Below the pieces are notes generated by a model that saw only the letters and a list, made by a program, of their open reading frames with translations, was not told where the DNA came from and ran no database searches. From positions 1 to 64,000 of the forward strand of contig SMDE01000003.1 of assembly GCA_004346725.1 (NCBI GenBank): DNA of 64,000 nt, given 5' to 3'. This DNA comes from Phytobacter diazotrophicus. GTDB taxonomy: Bacteria > Pseudomonadota > Gammaproteobacteria > Enterobacterales > Enterobacteriaceae. This document shows, one piece after another, positions 8,885 through 19,612 of the stretch (position 1 is its first letter; every line of letters starts with the position of its first letter). Position numbers and translations under genes: made by a program.

Positions 8885-9862
8885 GTGACGAAAACAAATC
8901 TGATTACTGGCTTTCTTGGCAGCGGGAAGACGACGTCCATTCTCCATATGCTGGCAAATAAAGACCCCAACGAAAAATGGGCCGTTCTGGTCAATGAATT
9001 TGGCGAAGTGGGCATTGATGGCGCGTTACTGGCGGACAGCGGGGCCTTATTAAAAGAGATCCCCGGCGGATGCATGTGCTGCGTGAACGGCCTGCCAATG
9101 CAGGTTGGCCTTAATACGCTATTACGTCAGGGTAAACCCGATCGTTTACTGATTGAGCCTACCGGCCTGGGCCATCCAAAACAGATTCTCGATATGCTCA
9201 CTGCCCCGGTCTATGAACCCTGGATCGATTTGCGCGCGACCTTGTGCCTTATCGACCCACGTCAGTTGCTGGACGAAAAAGTGACGGGTAATGAAAACTT
9301 CCGCGACCAGCTTGCGGCGGCTGACATCATTGTCGCTAATAAAGAAGACCGCGCCAGCGTCGAGAGCCAACAGGCACTGGAAGCATGGTGGCAGCAACAT
9401 GGCGGCGACCGTCTGCGTATCAACGCCACACAGGGAAATATTCCCGTGTCGCTGCTGGATAACCCACGCCGCAATCTGCGCGCACTTCCCACCAGTGCCG
9501 AACATCATCACCACACCGGCGAACGAAAAGGACTGGCGGCGCTAAGCTTGCCTGAACATCAACGCTGGCGACGCAGCCTGAATAGTGGCCAGGGTCATCA
9601 TGCGTGCGGTTGGATTTTTGACGCAGATACGCAGTTTGACACCATTGGTTTACTTGAGTGGGCGCGCCTTGCGCCAGTCGAACGCGTCAAGGGTGTAATG
9701 CGTATTCCCGAAGGGCTGGTGCGTATTAATCGCCAGGGGCTGGATCTGCATATTGAGACGCAAAATGTCGCGCCGCCGGACAGCCGTATTGAATTAATTA
9801 CCGCCTCCGAAGTGGACTGGAATGCCTTGCAGGCCAGTTTGTTGAAGCTTCGTTTAAGTTAA
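8885..9862 (+). CDS. yeiR: COG0523-family zinc-binding GTPase YeiR
   Basis: Putative metallochaperone GTPase of the G3E/CobW family. It has a Walker A motif GFLGSGKTT about residues 8-16, the zinc-site motif GCMCC (about 62-66), a guanine-specificity NKED motif, and a histidine-rich stretch (EHHHHTGE) before the C-terminal CobW domain. Length 325 residues. The start is GTG, giving VTKTNLITGFLG aligned with E. coli YeiR, with TGGAG upstream; the frame is open for 29 further upstream codons that are not conserved. Zinc binding is known for the family; the client protein is not. Confidence 0.93.
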   Translation: MTKTNLITGFLGSGKTTSILHMLANKDPNEKWAVLVNEFGEVGIDGALLADSGALLKEIPGGCMCCVNGLPMQVGLNTLLRQGKPDRLLIEPTGLGHPKQILDMLTAPVYEPWIDLRATLCLIDPRQLLDEKVTGNENFRDQLAAADIIVANKEDRASVESQQALEAWWQQHGGDRLRINATQGNIPVSLLDNPRRNLRALPTSAEHHHHTGERKGLAALSLPEHQRWRRSLNSGQGHHACGWIFDADTQFDTIGLLEWARLAPVERVKGVMRIPEGLVRINRQGLDLHIETQNVAPPDSRIELITASEVDWNALQASLLKLRLS

Positions 9863-9904
9863 GGACACTACTGTTTTGCCCGTATTGTTCAAAAATGGAT
9901 AAAG

Positions 9905-10597
9905 ATGAAGACTCGTTTACCGCTTATTTTTTTGCTTAATGTCGCTGGTTTTGCGCTGTTCCTGTCCTGGTATTTACCGGTTAATCATGGATTCTGGTTT
10001 CCGCTGGACGCGGCAATTTTCCACTTCTTCAATAACGGCCTCGTTGAGAACCGTGCCTTCCTGTGGCTGGTCGCGCTGACCAACAACCGCGCCTTTGACG
10101 CCTGCTCGCTCATTGCCATGGGTTGCCTGATGCTGTCGTTCTGGTTGCGTGAAGACAGCGCCGGACGTCGCCGGATCGTCATTATTGGCCTGACTATGTT
10201 GCTGTTTGCGGTGGCTATTAATCAGCTCGCGCAATTGCTTATTCCCGTTAAACGCGAAAGCCCGACACTCTTTTTTAGCGGCATTCATCGGGTCAGTGAA
10301 TTACTGGATTTCCCGACCAAGGATGCCTCCAAAGACAGTTTCCCGGGCGATCATGGCATGATGTTGCTTATTTTTTCTTCTATCATGCTGCGTTATTTCG
10401 GTAAAAAAGCGTTCGCCATTGCCCTGATTATTTTTGTGGTTTTCGCATTCCCACGCGTGATGATTGGCGCCCACTGGTTTACCGATATTGCTGTTGGCTC
10501 TCTTTCTGTGGTGCTGATTAGCCTGCCGTGGTGTCTGATGACACCACTTAGCGACAAAATAATTAGCCTGTTTAATCGTTACCTACCGGGAAAATAA
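9905..10597 (+). CDS. lpxT: Kdo2-lipid A phosphotransferase LpxT
   Basis: Inner-membrane PAP2-family enzyme transferring phosphate from undecaprenyl pyrophosphate to the 1-position of lipid A on the periplasmic side. 230 residues with about six membrane segments. The three phosphatase motifs are present: the KxxxxxxSP region at KRESPT, SFPGDHGMM (about 147-155) and RVMIGAHWFTDI (about 181-192). It starts 42 bases after yeiR on the same strand, so the two may be cotranscribed. A perfect dyad lies 40 bases downstream of the stop. Confidence 0.95.
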   Translation: MKTRLPLIFLLNVAGFALFLSWYLPVNHGFWFPLDAAIFHFFNNGLVENRAFLWLVALTNNRAFDACSLIAMGCLMLSFWLREDSAGRRRIVIIGLTMLLFAVAINQLAQLLIPVKRESPTLFFSGIHRVSELLDFPTKDASKDSFPGDHGMMLLIFSSIMLRYFGKKAFAIALIIFVVFAFPRVMIGAHWFTDIAVGSLSVVLISLPWCLMTPLSDKIISLFNRYLPGK

Positions 10598-10637
10598 ACA
10601 ACTTTTATACAATTTAATAACATGGATGTACGCTAAT

Positions 10638-10665
10638 CATCAGGGATCGTTTTCGATCCCTGATG
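10638..10665. repeat. Perfect 12-bp inverted repeat between lpxT and mepS
   Basis: CATCAGGGATCG and its exact complement flank a TTTT loop. On the plus strand it is followed by GCAAATTTG rather than a clean T run, so it is an imperfect terminator candidate for lpxT. It opens the 434-base gap to mepS. The rest of that gap is AT-rich and carries no gene; it must hold the mepS promoter and leader. Confidence 0.7.
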
Positions 10666-11031
10666 CAAATTTGTCAAAACTTCGCCTTTTCTGTCATCCC
10701 CCTGTCATAACAATCACTATTCAAATTAGCGATTTGCATGATTCTTAACCTAAATTGCCGCTTTTTTAGCCATTCCTGATAATTAACTTTCTGTATCATA
10801 ATTTCTTATAAAAAATCGCAGAAAAGCGCTCGCAATGCCCGTAGTGATAGGGTAATCTCGGGTCTGCTTTGAGCTAATGAGCAATTATTCTCATAACAAA
10901 TAAATTTGTGCGTTCATCCACAGATTTGACCACGGGTAATTGTCTCATTGCATACAGCTAATTACTCTCGCTGCGTTGGCATTTTTTATAACGATATTTA
11001 TCGTTAAGGACTTCAAGGGAAAATAATTAAC

Positions 11032-11595
11032 ATGGTCAAATCTCAGCCGATTTTGAGATATATCTTGCGGGCGATTCCCGCGGTAGCAGTGGCGGTTCTG
11101 TTATCAGCTTGTTCAACAAATACCGCGAAAAACATGCATTCTGAGACGCATGCTGTGGGCGAAGATATCTCTTCACTGCAAGCCTCTCAGGATGAATTTG
11201 AAAATATGGTGCGTAATCTGGATGTGAAAAATCGCATCCTCGATCAATATGCTGACTGGAAAGGTGTACGTTACCGCTTAGGCGGCGACACCAAGAAAGG
11301 TATTGATTGTTCCGGCTTCGTCCAGCGCACTTTCCGTGAGCAGTTTGGTTTAGAATTACCGCGTTCAACCTACGAACAGCAGGAAATGGGTAAGTCGGTA
11401 TCACGCACCAGTTTGCGTACCGGTGACCTGGTGTTGTTTAGAGCAGGGTCAACGGGTCGCCATGTAGGCATCTACATTGGCAATAACCAGTTTGTCCATG
11501 CTTCGACAAGTAGTGGTGTGGTGATTTCCAGTATGGATGAACCTTACTGGAAGAAGCGCTACAACGAAGCGCGCCGCATATTGTCCCGCAGCTAA
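11032..11595 (+). CDS. mepS: Murein DD-endopeptidase MepS (Spr)
   Basis: Outer-membrane lipoprotein that cuts D-Ala-mDAP cross-links so new glycan strands can be inserted; in E. coli its level is set by NlpI-Prc proteolysis. 187 residues. The signal peptide ends in the lipobox LSAC (Cys27). The NlpC/P60 domain fills about 66-187, with the catalytic triad visible: Cys93 in DCSGF, His144 in RHVGIYIG and His156 in VHAST. A long upstream gap suggests an independent promoter, and a UUCG-loop terminator follows. Confidence 0.97.
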   Translation: MVKSQPILRYILRAIPAVAVAVLLSACSTNTAKNMHSETHAVGEDISSLQASQDEFENMVRNLDVKNRILDQYADWKGVRYRLGGDTKKGIDCSGFVQRTFREQFGLELPRSTYEQQEMGKSVSRTSLRTGDLVLFRAGSTGRHVGIYIGNNQFVHASTSSGVVISSMDEPYWKKRYNEARRILSRS

Positions 11596-11642
11596 CGCAT
11601 GTTTTCGCCGGTTATCCCTTGGCTGGCGCGAAACGATAAAAG

Positions 11643-11667
11643 AACACTGCTTCGGCGGTGTTTTTTT
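11643..11667 (+). terminator. Terminator of mepS
   Basis: Stem AACACTGC with a TTCG tetraloop and GCGGTGTT, followed by five further T. It sits about 50 bases past the mepS stop. Confidence 0.9.
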
Positions 11668-11787
11668 ATACCTATTTTTCTTGCCTGTTTATATGTCTCA
11701 TTAACACTTTCCAGGCTATATTCCAGGAAATCAAATAGAGCAATCGCCTGGCTTTTTTTCGCTCAAACTCGCCAGATATGGATATAA

Positions 11788-13347
11788 GTGATGTTGACCC
11801 GCAACTTTTCCGCCAGCCGGAAAATTCTTCTGTTTAGCCTTCTGGTCGGTCTCTTCGCGGCTATTGCCGTTAGCGGGATTCATTTTTTAGTTGTTCAGAA
11901 GAAACATGAGCAAAAGATGAATGCCGTACTCGCGGGCATGCAGCACTGGCTCACAGACTATTTTAGCGATATCAAAACCACCGCTGAGACGCTCCAGCCG
12001 CTAACGCTCAATGAGTGCGCTGATGTCGCCAGTGAGCTGACCTCGCGCGCCGCTTTTAGCACCAATGTTCGCGCATTTTTATTAGTCAAAAACGATAACG
12101 CATTTTGTTCTTCCGCTACGGGCGTGATGCACGTACCGATGAAGGATCTCCTGCCGGAAATTGATCTGCACAAAGACTTTGATATGGTCATTTTGCACGG
12201 CACGCCAATGTTGCCGGACAAACCTGCGATTGCAATGTGGTTCCGCAGCCCCTTGCTTGATGACCGTGGCGTTTTTGTATCTCTCAATGTCAACCTCACC
12301 CCTTTCCTGCTTTATACCTCACAGCAACAAGAACTGACCGGTATTGCACTCGGGATCGGCCACAACGCGATCTCCACTTTTTCGACGGGTCTTGTTGATC
12401 TACGTACCCTGAAAGCCACACCGTTTCGCACAGCGCATCTTGCTGGCTTTCCGCTGACCATTAATCTTTATACCGAAACCTGGGAACCCGAAGACGTACA
12501 GCTTGCCCTGCTGTTTGGCGGCATGGTGGGCACGCTTGCGGGTTTACTGACGGCCTGGTATATCTATATCCGAATGCGTCCAGGCAAAGAGATCCTTACC
12601 GCCATTAAACAGAATCAGTTTTATGTGGTGTACCAGCCAGTGATTGATGCCAGTGAATTACGGGTGCGCGGTGTCGAGGTGCTGATGCGCTGGAAGCACC
12701 CCACTGCCGGCGAGATCCCACCAGATGCGTTTATCCAGTATGCCGAGGCGCAACAGCTAATCGTGCCGCTGACGCTGCACCTGTTTAAGCTTATTGCCCA
12801 CGATGCGCCAGTCTTGCAAACACTGCTGCCACAGGGGGCCAAACTGGGTATTAATATCTCGCCCGGCCATTTGCATGTTGAAAGTTTTGCCAGGGATATT
12901 CGCCAGTTTACCCATTCCCTTCCGGCCGACTATTTCCGCCTGGTGCTGGAAATCACCGAGCGGGATATGTTGCGCCAGAATGAAGCGGTGAAATTATTCC
13001 AGTGGCTGCGTGATGAAGGTTATGAAATTGCCATTGATGATTTCGGCACCGGTCACAGCGCACTTATCTATCTTGAACGTTTCACCGTTGATTATCTTAA
13101 AATTGATCGTGGCTTTGTGAATGCCATTGGTACTGAAACCGTCACGTCACCGGTGCTTGATGCAGTGCTGACGCTGGCGAAACGTCTGAATATGGCCACC
13201 GTGGCAGAAGGTGTCGAAACACCAGAGCAGGCTCGCTGGCTGCGGGAACATGGCGTTAATTTTATGCAGGGTTACTATTTCAGCCGCCCAATGACACTTG
13301 AGCAATTCACAATGTGGCATCCCCCGCAGTTTTCATCACGACTTTAG
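11788..13347 (+). CDS. pdeN: CSS-motif cyclic di-GMP phosphodiesterase PdeN (Rtn)
   Basis: Inner-membrane protein hydrolysing c-di-GMP. It has two membrane segments (about 13-32 and 245-265) around a periplasmic CSS domain containing FCSSATG (about 108-114), the redox-sensing motif of this family. A cytosolic EAL domain runs from about 275 to 515. The EAL signature reads EVLMRW, a common variant in Rtn; DDFGTGHS and AEGVET, which carry metal-binding acids, are intact. 519 residues from a GTG; the ATG one codon later is an equally good start. It stands alone downstream of mepS. Confidence 0.92.
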   Translation: MMLTRNFSASRKILLFSLLVGLFAAIAVSGIHFLVVQKKHEQKMNAVLAGMQHWLTDYFSDIKTTAETLQPLTLNECADVASELTSRAAFSTNVRAFLLVKNDNAFCSSATGVMHVPMKDLLPEIDLHKDFDMVILHGTPMLPDKPAIAMWFRSPLLDDRGVFVSLNVNLTPFLLYTSQQQELTGIALGIGHNAISTFSTGLVDLRTLKATPFRTAHLAGFPLTINLYTETWEPEDVQLALLFGGMVGTLAGLLTAWYIYIRMRPGKEILTAIKQNQFYVVYQPVIDASELRVRGVEVLMRWKHPTAGEIPPDAFIQYAEAQQLIVPLTLHLFKLIAHDAPVLQTLLPQGAKLGINISPGHLHVESFARDIRQFTHSLPADYFRLVLEITERDMLRQNEAVKLFQWLRDEGYEIAIDDFGTGHSALIYLERFTVDYLKIDRGFVNAIGTETVTSPVLDAVLTLAKRLNMATVAEGVETPEQARWLREHGVNFMQGYYFSRPMTLEQFTMWHPPQFSSRL

Positions 13348-13442
13348 GCCGTTAACTATTTCACAACGGGCGCCCCCTCCCTTATTATTCAATGAGAAAA
13401 CGTTGGTGCGCCCGGAGCGCCACAGGTAAAGGATCCCGCCCG

Positions 13443-15251
13443 ATGAAGTTTGTGCGCCTGTTTATTTTGAGTTTGCTGCTGGTAGGCACCGTTAGCCATG
13501 CGCAAACCATTAAAGAGAATTACGCGTTTGCCGTTATCGGCGAGCCCAAATATGCCATCAATTTCTCACATTTTGACTATGTGAATCCCGCTGCGCCTAA
13601 AGGCGGCAATATTACGCTTTCCTATATCGGTACGTTCGATAGCTTCAACCGCTTTGCACTGCGCGGTAACGCCGCCGTGCGCACCGAGTCGCTCTATGAC
13701 AGCCTGTTTACCACCTCTGATGATGAACCGGGCAGCTACTATCCGCTGATTGCTGAGGTGGCCCGCTACGCCGATGATTATTCATGGGTCGAGGTCTCGA
13801 TCAATCCGCGCGCCACCTTCCACGACGGCTCACCTATTCGGGCCAGCGATGTGGCATTCACCTTCCATAAATTCATGACCGAAGGGGTGCCGCAGTTCCG
13901 CCTGATCTATAAAGGCACCACGGTAAAAGCGATCTCCCCGTTAACCGTGCGTATCGAACTGGGTGAACCGGGCAAAGAGAACATGCTTAGCCTCTTCTCA
14001 CTGCCGGTTATGCCTGAGAAATTCTGGAAAGATCATAAACTCAGCGACCCGCTATCGTCCCCTCCCCTCGGGAGCGGCCCTTATCGCATCACCAGTTGGC
14101 GGATGGGACAGTACGTGACCTACTCGCGCGTGAAGGACTACTGGGGGGCGACACTGCCGGTCAATCGCGGGCGCTGGAATTTCGACACGATTCGCTATGA
14201 CTATTACCTGGACGACAATGTCGCCTTTGAGGCCTTTAAAGCTGGCGCGTTCGATATGCGCACCGAGGGCAGTGCAAAAAACTGGGCGACGCGCTATATC
14301 GGCAGCAATTTTGACCGTGGCTATATCATTAAAGATGAGCAGCCAAACACCTCCGCGCAGGATACCCGTTGGCTGGCATTCAATATCCAGCGACCAGTGT
14401 TTACCGACCGTCGGGTACGTGAAGCTGTCTCGCTGGCCTTTGATTTTGAGTGGATGAACAAGGCGCTGTTTTATAACGCCTACAGCCGCACCAACAGCTA
14501 TTTCCAGAACACGGAATATGCCGCACGCAATTATCCGGATGCCGCGGAGCTGACACTACTGGCGCCGATGAAAGCCGACCTGCCGCCTGAGGTTTTCACC
14601 TCTATTTATACTCCACCTGCCTCCAAAGGCGACGGCTATGACCGGGAGAACCTGCTGAAAGCGAGTGAGCTACTCAAGCAGGCAGGCTGGGAAATGAAAG
14701 ACCAGAAGCTGGTGAACTCCCAGACCGGTAAACCGTTCGTTTTCGAGATGCTGCTGCCTTCTGGCGGGAACAACCAGTGGGTGTTGCCGTTTCAGCACAA
14801 CCTGGCGCGGCTGGGTATTACGATGGAAGTCCGCCAGGTCGATAACTCGCAGATAACCAATCGTCTGCGCACCCGCGATTACGACATGATGCCGCGCGTG
14901 TGGCGGGCAATGCCGTGGCCCAGTTCCGATCTGCAAATCTCCTGGAGTTCGCAATACATTGATTCAACCTATAACTCCCCCGGCGTGAAAAGCCCGGTAC
15001 TGGATAAACTGATCGCGCAAATTATCCAGGCGCAGGGAGATAAGCAAAAACTGCTGCCGCTGGGACGGGCGCTCGACCGGGTGCTGACGTGGAATTACTA
15101 CATGTTGCCTATGTGGTATATGGCAGCCGATCAGGTGGCCTACTGGGACAAGTTCTCTATGCCAGGCATTCGCCCCGTCTATTCACTCGGTTTCGACACC
15201 TGGTGGTATGACGTGAACAAAGCGGCAAAACTGCCCGCAGACAGACGCTAA
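13443..15251 (+). CDS. yejA: Peptide ABC transporter substrate-binding protein YejA
   Basis: Periplasmic solute-binding protein of the SBP_bac_5 family, first gene of yejABEF. The system imports peptides, and in E. coli it is also the route for microcin C. 602 residues: a signal peptide (MKFVRLFILSLLLVG, cleavage after about SHA) precedes the mature protein starting QTIKENYAF. The start is the ATG of MKFVRL; the frame is open 17 codons upstream, but a signal peptide requires this later start. It ends nine bases before yejB. Confidence 0.95.
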   Translation: MKFVRLFILSLLLVGTVSHAQTIKENYAFAVIGEPKYAINFSHFDYVNPAAPKGGNITLSYIGTFDSFNRFALRGNAAVRTESLYDSLFTTSDDEPGSYYPLIAEVARYADDYSWVEVSINPRATFHDGSPIRASDVAFTFHKFMTEGVPQFRLIYKGTTVKAISPLTVRIELGEPGKENMLSLFSLPVMPEKFWKDHKLSDPLSSPPLGSGPYRITSWRMGQYVTYSRVKDYWGATLPVNRGRWNFDTIRYDYYLDDNVAFEAFKAGAFDMRTEGSAKNWATRYIGSNFDRGYIIKDEQPNTSAQDTRWLAFNIQRPVFTDRRVREAVSLAFDFEWMNKALFYNAYSRTNSYFQNTEYAARNYPDAAELTLLAPMKADLPPEVFTSIYTPPASKGDGYDRENLLKASELLKQAGWEMKDQKLVNSQTGKPFVFEMLLPSGGNNQWVLPFQHNLARLGITMEVRQVDNSQITNRLRTRDYDMMPRVWRAMPWPSSDLQISWSSQYIDSTYNSPGVKSPVLDKLIAQIIQAQGDKQKLLPLGRALDRVLTWNYYMLPMWYMAADQVAYWDKFSMPGIRPVYSLGFDTWWYDVNKAAKLPADRR

Positions 15252-15260
15252 GGAGACAGG

Positions 15261-16361
15261 ATGGGCGCCTATTTTATTCGACGCTTATTGCTGATCATTC
15301 CCACCTTGTGGGCGATTATCACCATTAACTTTTTCATCGTACAGATTGCCCCGGGAGGGCCGGTCGATCAAGCCATTGCGGCGATTGAGTTCGGTAACCA
15401 GAGTGGTTTACCGGGAACGACGGTCGAAGGTGGCGGTGCCACACACGCCCGAACCGGTGTCGGCAGCGCTACCAGCAACGATAGCCACTATCGTGGCGGG
15501 CGTGGGCTTGATCCGGAAGTGATTGCTGAAATCACCAAACGCTACGGCTTCGACAAACCGATTCATGAGCGTTATTTCAAAATGCTTTGGGATTATGTCC
15601 GTTTCGACTTCGGCAATAGCCTGTTTCGCAGCGCCTCAGTGCTACAACTGATCAAAGAGAGCCTGCCGGTTTCCGTCACGCTTGGGCTATGGGGGACGCT
15701 GATTATCTATCTTGTGTCGATTCCCCTGGGGATCCGCAAAGCGGTCTATAACGGCAGCCGGTTCGACGTCTGGAGCAGCGCTTTTATTATTATCGGCTAC
15801 GCGATCCCCGCATTTCTGTTCGCTATTTTGCTGATCGTCTTTTTTGCAGGCGGCAGCTACTACGATATCTTCCCGCTGCGTGGGCTGGTTTCGTCGAACT
15901 TCGATACCCTGCCCTGGTACGCTAAGGTAACCGACTACCTGTGGCACATCACCCTGCCCGTGCTGGCAACCGTCATTGGCGGCTTTGCGGCCCTGACCAT
16001 GCTGACGAAAAACTCCTTTATGGATGAGATCAGAAAGCAGTATGTGGTGACCGCGCGCGCAAAAGGCGTCAGCGAAGGCAATATTATGCGCAAGCATGTG
16101 TTTCGTAACGCGATGTTACTGGTGATCGCAGGCTTTCCTGCCACCTTTATCAGCATGTTTTTTACCGGCTCACTGCTCATTGAAGTGATCTTCTCGCTTA
16201 ATGGGCTGGGGCTGCTGGGCTACGAGGCCACCGTCTCTCGCGATTATCCGGTGATGTTTGGCACGCTTTATATTTTCACGCTTATCGGCCTGTTGCTGAA
16301 TATTCTCAGCGACATGACTTACACGCTGGTCGACCCGCGCATCGATTTCGAGGGACGCTGA
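15261..16361 (+). CDS. yejB: Peptide ABC transporter permease YejB
   Basis: Inner-membrane permease of the DppB/OppB type. 366 residues: an N-terminal helix (about 8-28), then a glycine/serine-rich periplasmic insert typical of YejB (about 55-80), then five helices. The EAA-like coupling loop is seen around [19 protein letters not shown] (about 262-280). The TGA stop overlaps the ATG of yejE by one base, showing tight coupling in the operon. Confidence 0.95.
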   Translation: MGAYFIRRLLLIIPTLWAIITINFFIVQIAPGGPVDQAIAAIEFGNQSGLPGTTVEGGGATHARTGVGSATSNDSHYRGGRGLDPEVIAEITKRYGFDKPIHERYFKMLWDYVRFDFGNSLFRSASVLQLIKESLPVSVTLGLWGTLIIYLVSIPLGIRKAVYNGSRFDVWSSAFIIIGYAIPAFLFAILLIVFFAGGSYYDIFPLRGLVSSNFDTLPWYAKVTDYLWHITLPVLATVIGGFAALTMLTKNSFMDEIRKQYVVTARAKGVSEGNIMRKHVFRNAMLLVIAGFPATFISMFFTGSLLIEVIFSLNGLGLLGYEATVSRDYPVMFGTLYIFTLIGLLLNILSDMTYTLVDPRIDFEGR

Positions 16362-17386
16362 TGTTTAAATTAAGCTACGTCAACCAGACTCGCTGGGCGC
16401 GTTTTCGCCATAATCGCCGTGGCTTTTGGTCGCTGTGGATTTTTCTGCTGATTTTTTTATTCAGCCTGTTTGCCGAACTGATCGCCAACGATAAACCGCT
16501 GCTGGTGCGTTACCAGGGTCACTGGTACGCGCCGGTGATTTTCAACTATAGCGAGAGCGAATTTGGCGGTCCGTTTGCCACGCCTGCGGATTATCAGGAT
16601 CCCTGGCTGCAGCAGCAAATCGCTCAGCATGGCTGGATGATTCATGCCCCCATCCGCTTTGGCGCGCGCAGTATCAACTACTCCACCACTCAGCCTTTCC
16701 CCTCGCCGCCCTCAAAGCAGAACTGGTTAGGTACCGATGCCAACGGCGGGGATGTGCTGGCGCGTATTCTCTACGGGACGCGTATCTCATTGCTGTTTGG
16801 CTTAATGTTGACGCTCTGCTCATGCGTTATCGGCGTGCTCGCAGGCGCACTACAGGGCTATTACGGCGGGAAAATAGATCTGTGGGGCCAGCGCTTTATT
16901 GAGGTCTGGTCAGGCATGCCAACGCTGTTCCTGATTATTCTGCTCTCCAGCGTCGTACAGCCTGGATTCTGGTGGTTGCTGGCCATTACGGTACTGTTCG
17001 GCTGGATGAGTCTGGTGGGCGTGGTGCGCGCTGAGTTTCTGCGCACGCGAAATTTCGACTACATCCGTGCGGCGCAGGCGCTGGGGGTGAACGACCGCAG
17101 CATTATGCTGCGCCATATGCTGCCCAATGCGATGGTCGCCACGCTGACCTTCCTGCCGTTTATTTTATGTAGCTCGATTTCCACCCTGACCTCGCTGGAT
17201 TTCCTCGGCTTCGGTTTGCCACTGGGTTCACCGTCGCTTGGCGAATTATTACTGCAGGGGAAGAATAATCTGCAGGCGCCCTGGCTGGGTATCGCGGCGT
17301 TTTTATCTGTGGCGGTCTTACTGTCGCTGTTAATTTTTATTGGTGAAGCGGTGCGCGACGCCTTCGATCCCAACAAGGCGGTATAA
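16361..17386 (+). CDS. yejE: Peptide ABC transporter permease YejE
   Basis: Second permease, of the DppC/OppC type. 341 residues: an N-terminal helix, a long periplasmic loop (about 45-130), the LGTDANGGDVLARILYG signature of OppC-like permeases (about 122-138), and a coupling loop at AAQALGVNDRSIMLRHMLPN. It pairs with YejB to form the membrane channel driven by YejF. The yejF start lies one base past its stop. Confidence 0.95.
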   Translation: MFKLSYVNQTRWARFRHNRRGFWSLWIFLLIFLFSLFAELIANDKPLLVRYQGHWYAPVIFNYSESEFGGPFATPADYQDPWLQQQIAQHGWMIHAPIRFGARSINYSTTQPFPSPPSKQNWLGTDANGGDVLARILYGTRISLLFGLMLTLCSCVIGVLAGALQGYYGGKIDLWGQRFIEVWSGMPTLFLIILLSSVVQPGFWWLLAITVLFGWMSLVGVVRAEFLRTRNFDYIRAAQALGVNDRSIMLRHMLPNAMVATLTFLPFILCSSISTLTSLDFLGFGLPLGSPSLGELLLQGKNNLQAPWLGIAAFLSVAVLLSLLIFIGEAVRDAFDPNKAV

Positions 17387-17387
17387 G

Positions 17388-18977
17388 ATGACCCCTCCCC
17401 TGTTACGCATTGATTCCCTGTCTATCGCTTTTCGTCAGCAGGAGACACAACGCACGGTGGTGGATTCGCTTTCGCTGCAAATTGAAGCGGGCGAAACACT
17501 GGCGCTGGTCGGCGAATCCGGCTCGGGTAAAAGCGTGAGCGCATTGTCGATCCTTCGCCTGCTCCCCACGCCACCCGCTGTCTATCCGCAGGGCGATATC
17601 CTCTTTCATGGCGAAAGCCTGCTGCATGCCAGCGAGAAAACCTTGCGCCAGGTGCGCGGCAATAAAATTGCGATGATTTTTCAGGAACCGATGGTGTCGC
17701 TCAATCCACTGCATAGCGTGGAAAAGCAGCTCTACGAGGTCTTATCGCTCCACCGGGGGATGCGCCGGGAGGCCGCCCGCGCCGAGATCCTGACCTGTCT
17801 TGACCGGGTGGGTATCCGCAATGCCCGTCAGCGTCTGGGGGATTTCCCCCACCAGCTTTCTGGCGGCGAACGCCAGCGCGTGATGATTGCCATGGCGCTG
17901 CTCACTCGTCCGGAATTATTGATTGCGGACGAACCCACCACCGCGCTGGATGTGACGGTGCAGGCGCAAATCCTGACGCTGCTGCGCGAACTGCGTCAGG
18001 AGCTGAACATGGGGCTTCTGTTTATCACGCACAACCTGAGTATTGTGCGCAAACTGGCAGATAACGTTGCCGTGATGCAAAACGGTCTGTGCGTCGAGCA
18101 GAACAGCGCCAGCGCCCTGTTTGCCGCGCCAACGCACCCTTATACCCAGCGCCTGTTGAACAGCGAGCCCGCAGGAGACCCGGTTCCTCTGGCCCCGGAG
18201 ACACCGCCACTGCTGCGCGTCGAAAATCTCGGCGTCAGTTTTCCGATCCGCAAAGGTATCTTTAAACGCGTGGTGGGCGAAAACCGGGTGGTCAATAACA
18301 TCAGCTTCACCCTGCGCGCAGGGGAAACGCTGGGGCTGGTTGGGGAGTCTGGCTCCGGGAAGAGTACCACCGGGCTGGCTCTGCTGCGCCTGATTGCCTC
18401 GCAGGGCACCATTACCTTTGGCGATAGCCCCCTTCACGCATGGAATCGCAAACAGATGCTACCGGTGCGCCACCGCATCCAGGTGGTATTTCAGGATCCG
18501 AACTCTTCGCTGAATCCACGACTGAACGTGCAGCAGATTATCGAAGAGGGATTACTGGTGCATCAGCCGACGTTGACGCGCGAAGCGCGGGAGGCAGAGG
18601 TCATCAGAGTCATGAACGAGGTTGGTCTGGATCCAGAAACCCGCCGACGTTTCCCGGGTGAGTTTTCTGGCGGTCAGCGCCAGCGTATTGCCATTGCCCG
18701 GGCACTGATACTGAAACCGGAGCTGATCATACTGGATGAACCCACCTCCTCTCTTGATCGCACAGTACAGGCGCAGATCCTCGCCTTACTGAAATCGCTC
18801 CAGCAGACGCACCATCTGGCTTATATTTTTATCAGTCATGATTTGCAGGTGGTACGCGCGTTATGCCATCAGGTGATTGTGCTGAAACAGGGAGAGGTGG
18901 TTGAGCAGGGAGAGTGTCACCGCGTGTTTAGCGCGCCGCAGCAGGACTACACGCGTCAGCTTTTATCATTAAGCTGA
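17388..18977 (+). CDS. yejF: Peptide ABC transporter ATP-binding protein YejF
   Basis: Cytosolic ATPase with two fused ABC domains, 529 residues. The first domain has Walker A GESGSGKS, signature LSGGERQR and Walker B LLIADEPT. The second has [16 protein letters not shown] and [10 protein letters not shown]. All nucleotide-binding motifs are intact in both halves. The start is the ATG of MTPPLLRID just after the yejE stop. It is tail to tail with yejG, with only three bases between stop codons and no terminator visible between them. Confidence 0.95.
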   Translation: MTPPLLRIDSLSIAFRQQETQRTVVDSLSLQIEAGETLALVGESGSGKSVSALSILRLLPTPPAVYPQGDILFHGESLLHASEKTLRQVRGNKIAMIFQEPMVSLNPLHSVEKQLYEVLSLHRGMRREAARAEILTCLDRVGIRNARQRLGDFPHQLSGGERQRVMIAMALLTRPELLIADEPTTALDVTVQAQILTLLRELRQELNMGLLFITHNLSIVRKLADNVAVMQNGLCVEQNSASALFAAPTHPYTQRLLNSEPAGDPVPLAPETPPLLRVENLGVSFPIRKGIFKRVVGENRVVNNISFTLRAGETLGLVGESGSGKSTTGLALLRLIASQGTITFGDSPLHAWNRKQMLPVRHRIQVVFQDPNSSLNPRLNVQQIIEEGLLVHQPTLTREAREAEVIRVMNEVGLDPETRRRFPGEFSGGQRQRIAIARALILKPELIILDEPTSSLDRTVQAQILALLKSLQQTHHLAYIFISHDLQVVRALCHQVIVLKQGEVVEQGECHRVFSAPQQDYTRQLLSLS

Positions 18978-18980
18978 CGC

Positions 18981-19325
18981 TCAGAAAGGGTTCTGGGTGG
19001 TGAAGGGTTCAGCGATCGCGACGCCAAAGTTTTTCAGGCGGCAGGTCGCTGCAAACTCATCCTGACAGTTCACGAACAGACAAGGTTCACCTTCGCATTC
19101 CACGACGGAACAATCTACTGCGATGTCACTCAGTGCCTGACTCAGCTTGTGCATAACCGGCCAGGCGCTATCGCCATCCGGACTCAATAATTTCAGCGCC
19201 ACAAGACTCCCTTCCGCGTCATCATCATTTTGCGGAATCGGTTCAACCCTGGCGCCTGCAAAACCGTCAAGCCAGCGATAACTCTGGGGTAAACGGTGGA
19301 TGATGGAGAGTTGTAATGTATTCAC
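18981..19325 (-). CDS. yejG: Conserved protein YejG
   Basis: 114-residue protein matching E. coli YejG over its full length. Recognisable stretches are [15 protein letters not shown] at the N-terminus and [14 protein letters not shown] near the C-terminus. There is no signal peptide or membrane segment, and it has four cysteines in the C-terminal half. Its molecular function is not established. It is convergent with yejF and has its own upstream region of about 300 bases. Confidence 0.85.
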   Translation of the reverse strand: MNTLQLSIIHRLPQSYRWLDGFAGARVEPIPQNDDDAEGSLVALKLLSPDGDSAWPVMHKLSQALSDIAVDCSVVECEGEPCLFVNCQDEFAATCRLKNFGVAIAEPFTTQNPF

Positions 19326-19612
19326 TTTCTGTCCCCGGAAGTACCAATTACTTCACAAATATTTCACATTCATATTAACACATTATTGACAAACCGTCTC
19401 GTCAGCGACACATAAAACGTAAGACGCCGCGATCTGTGCGGGTTAGCGGTTCATTTATCAGGTTTTTATTGATGAACCCCGGCCCTTTTTTCGGCTATAT
19501 GTACCCGTTTATGAGATCTAACTCAACTTATTTTACTACAAGGATGTGACTTTTTACACAAACGGATTTTACATAAAATAAACAAACACGTCCGAATGTA
19601 TGTCAGGTTTGG

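Noticed and set aside
11599..11787. 62-codon frame between mepS and pdeN
   Set aside because: Runs through the mepS terminator hairpin and has no ribosome site; its hydrophobic stretch comes from the T-rich terminator DNA.
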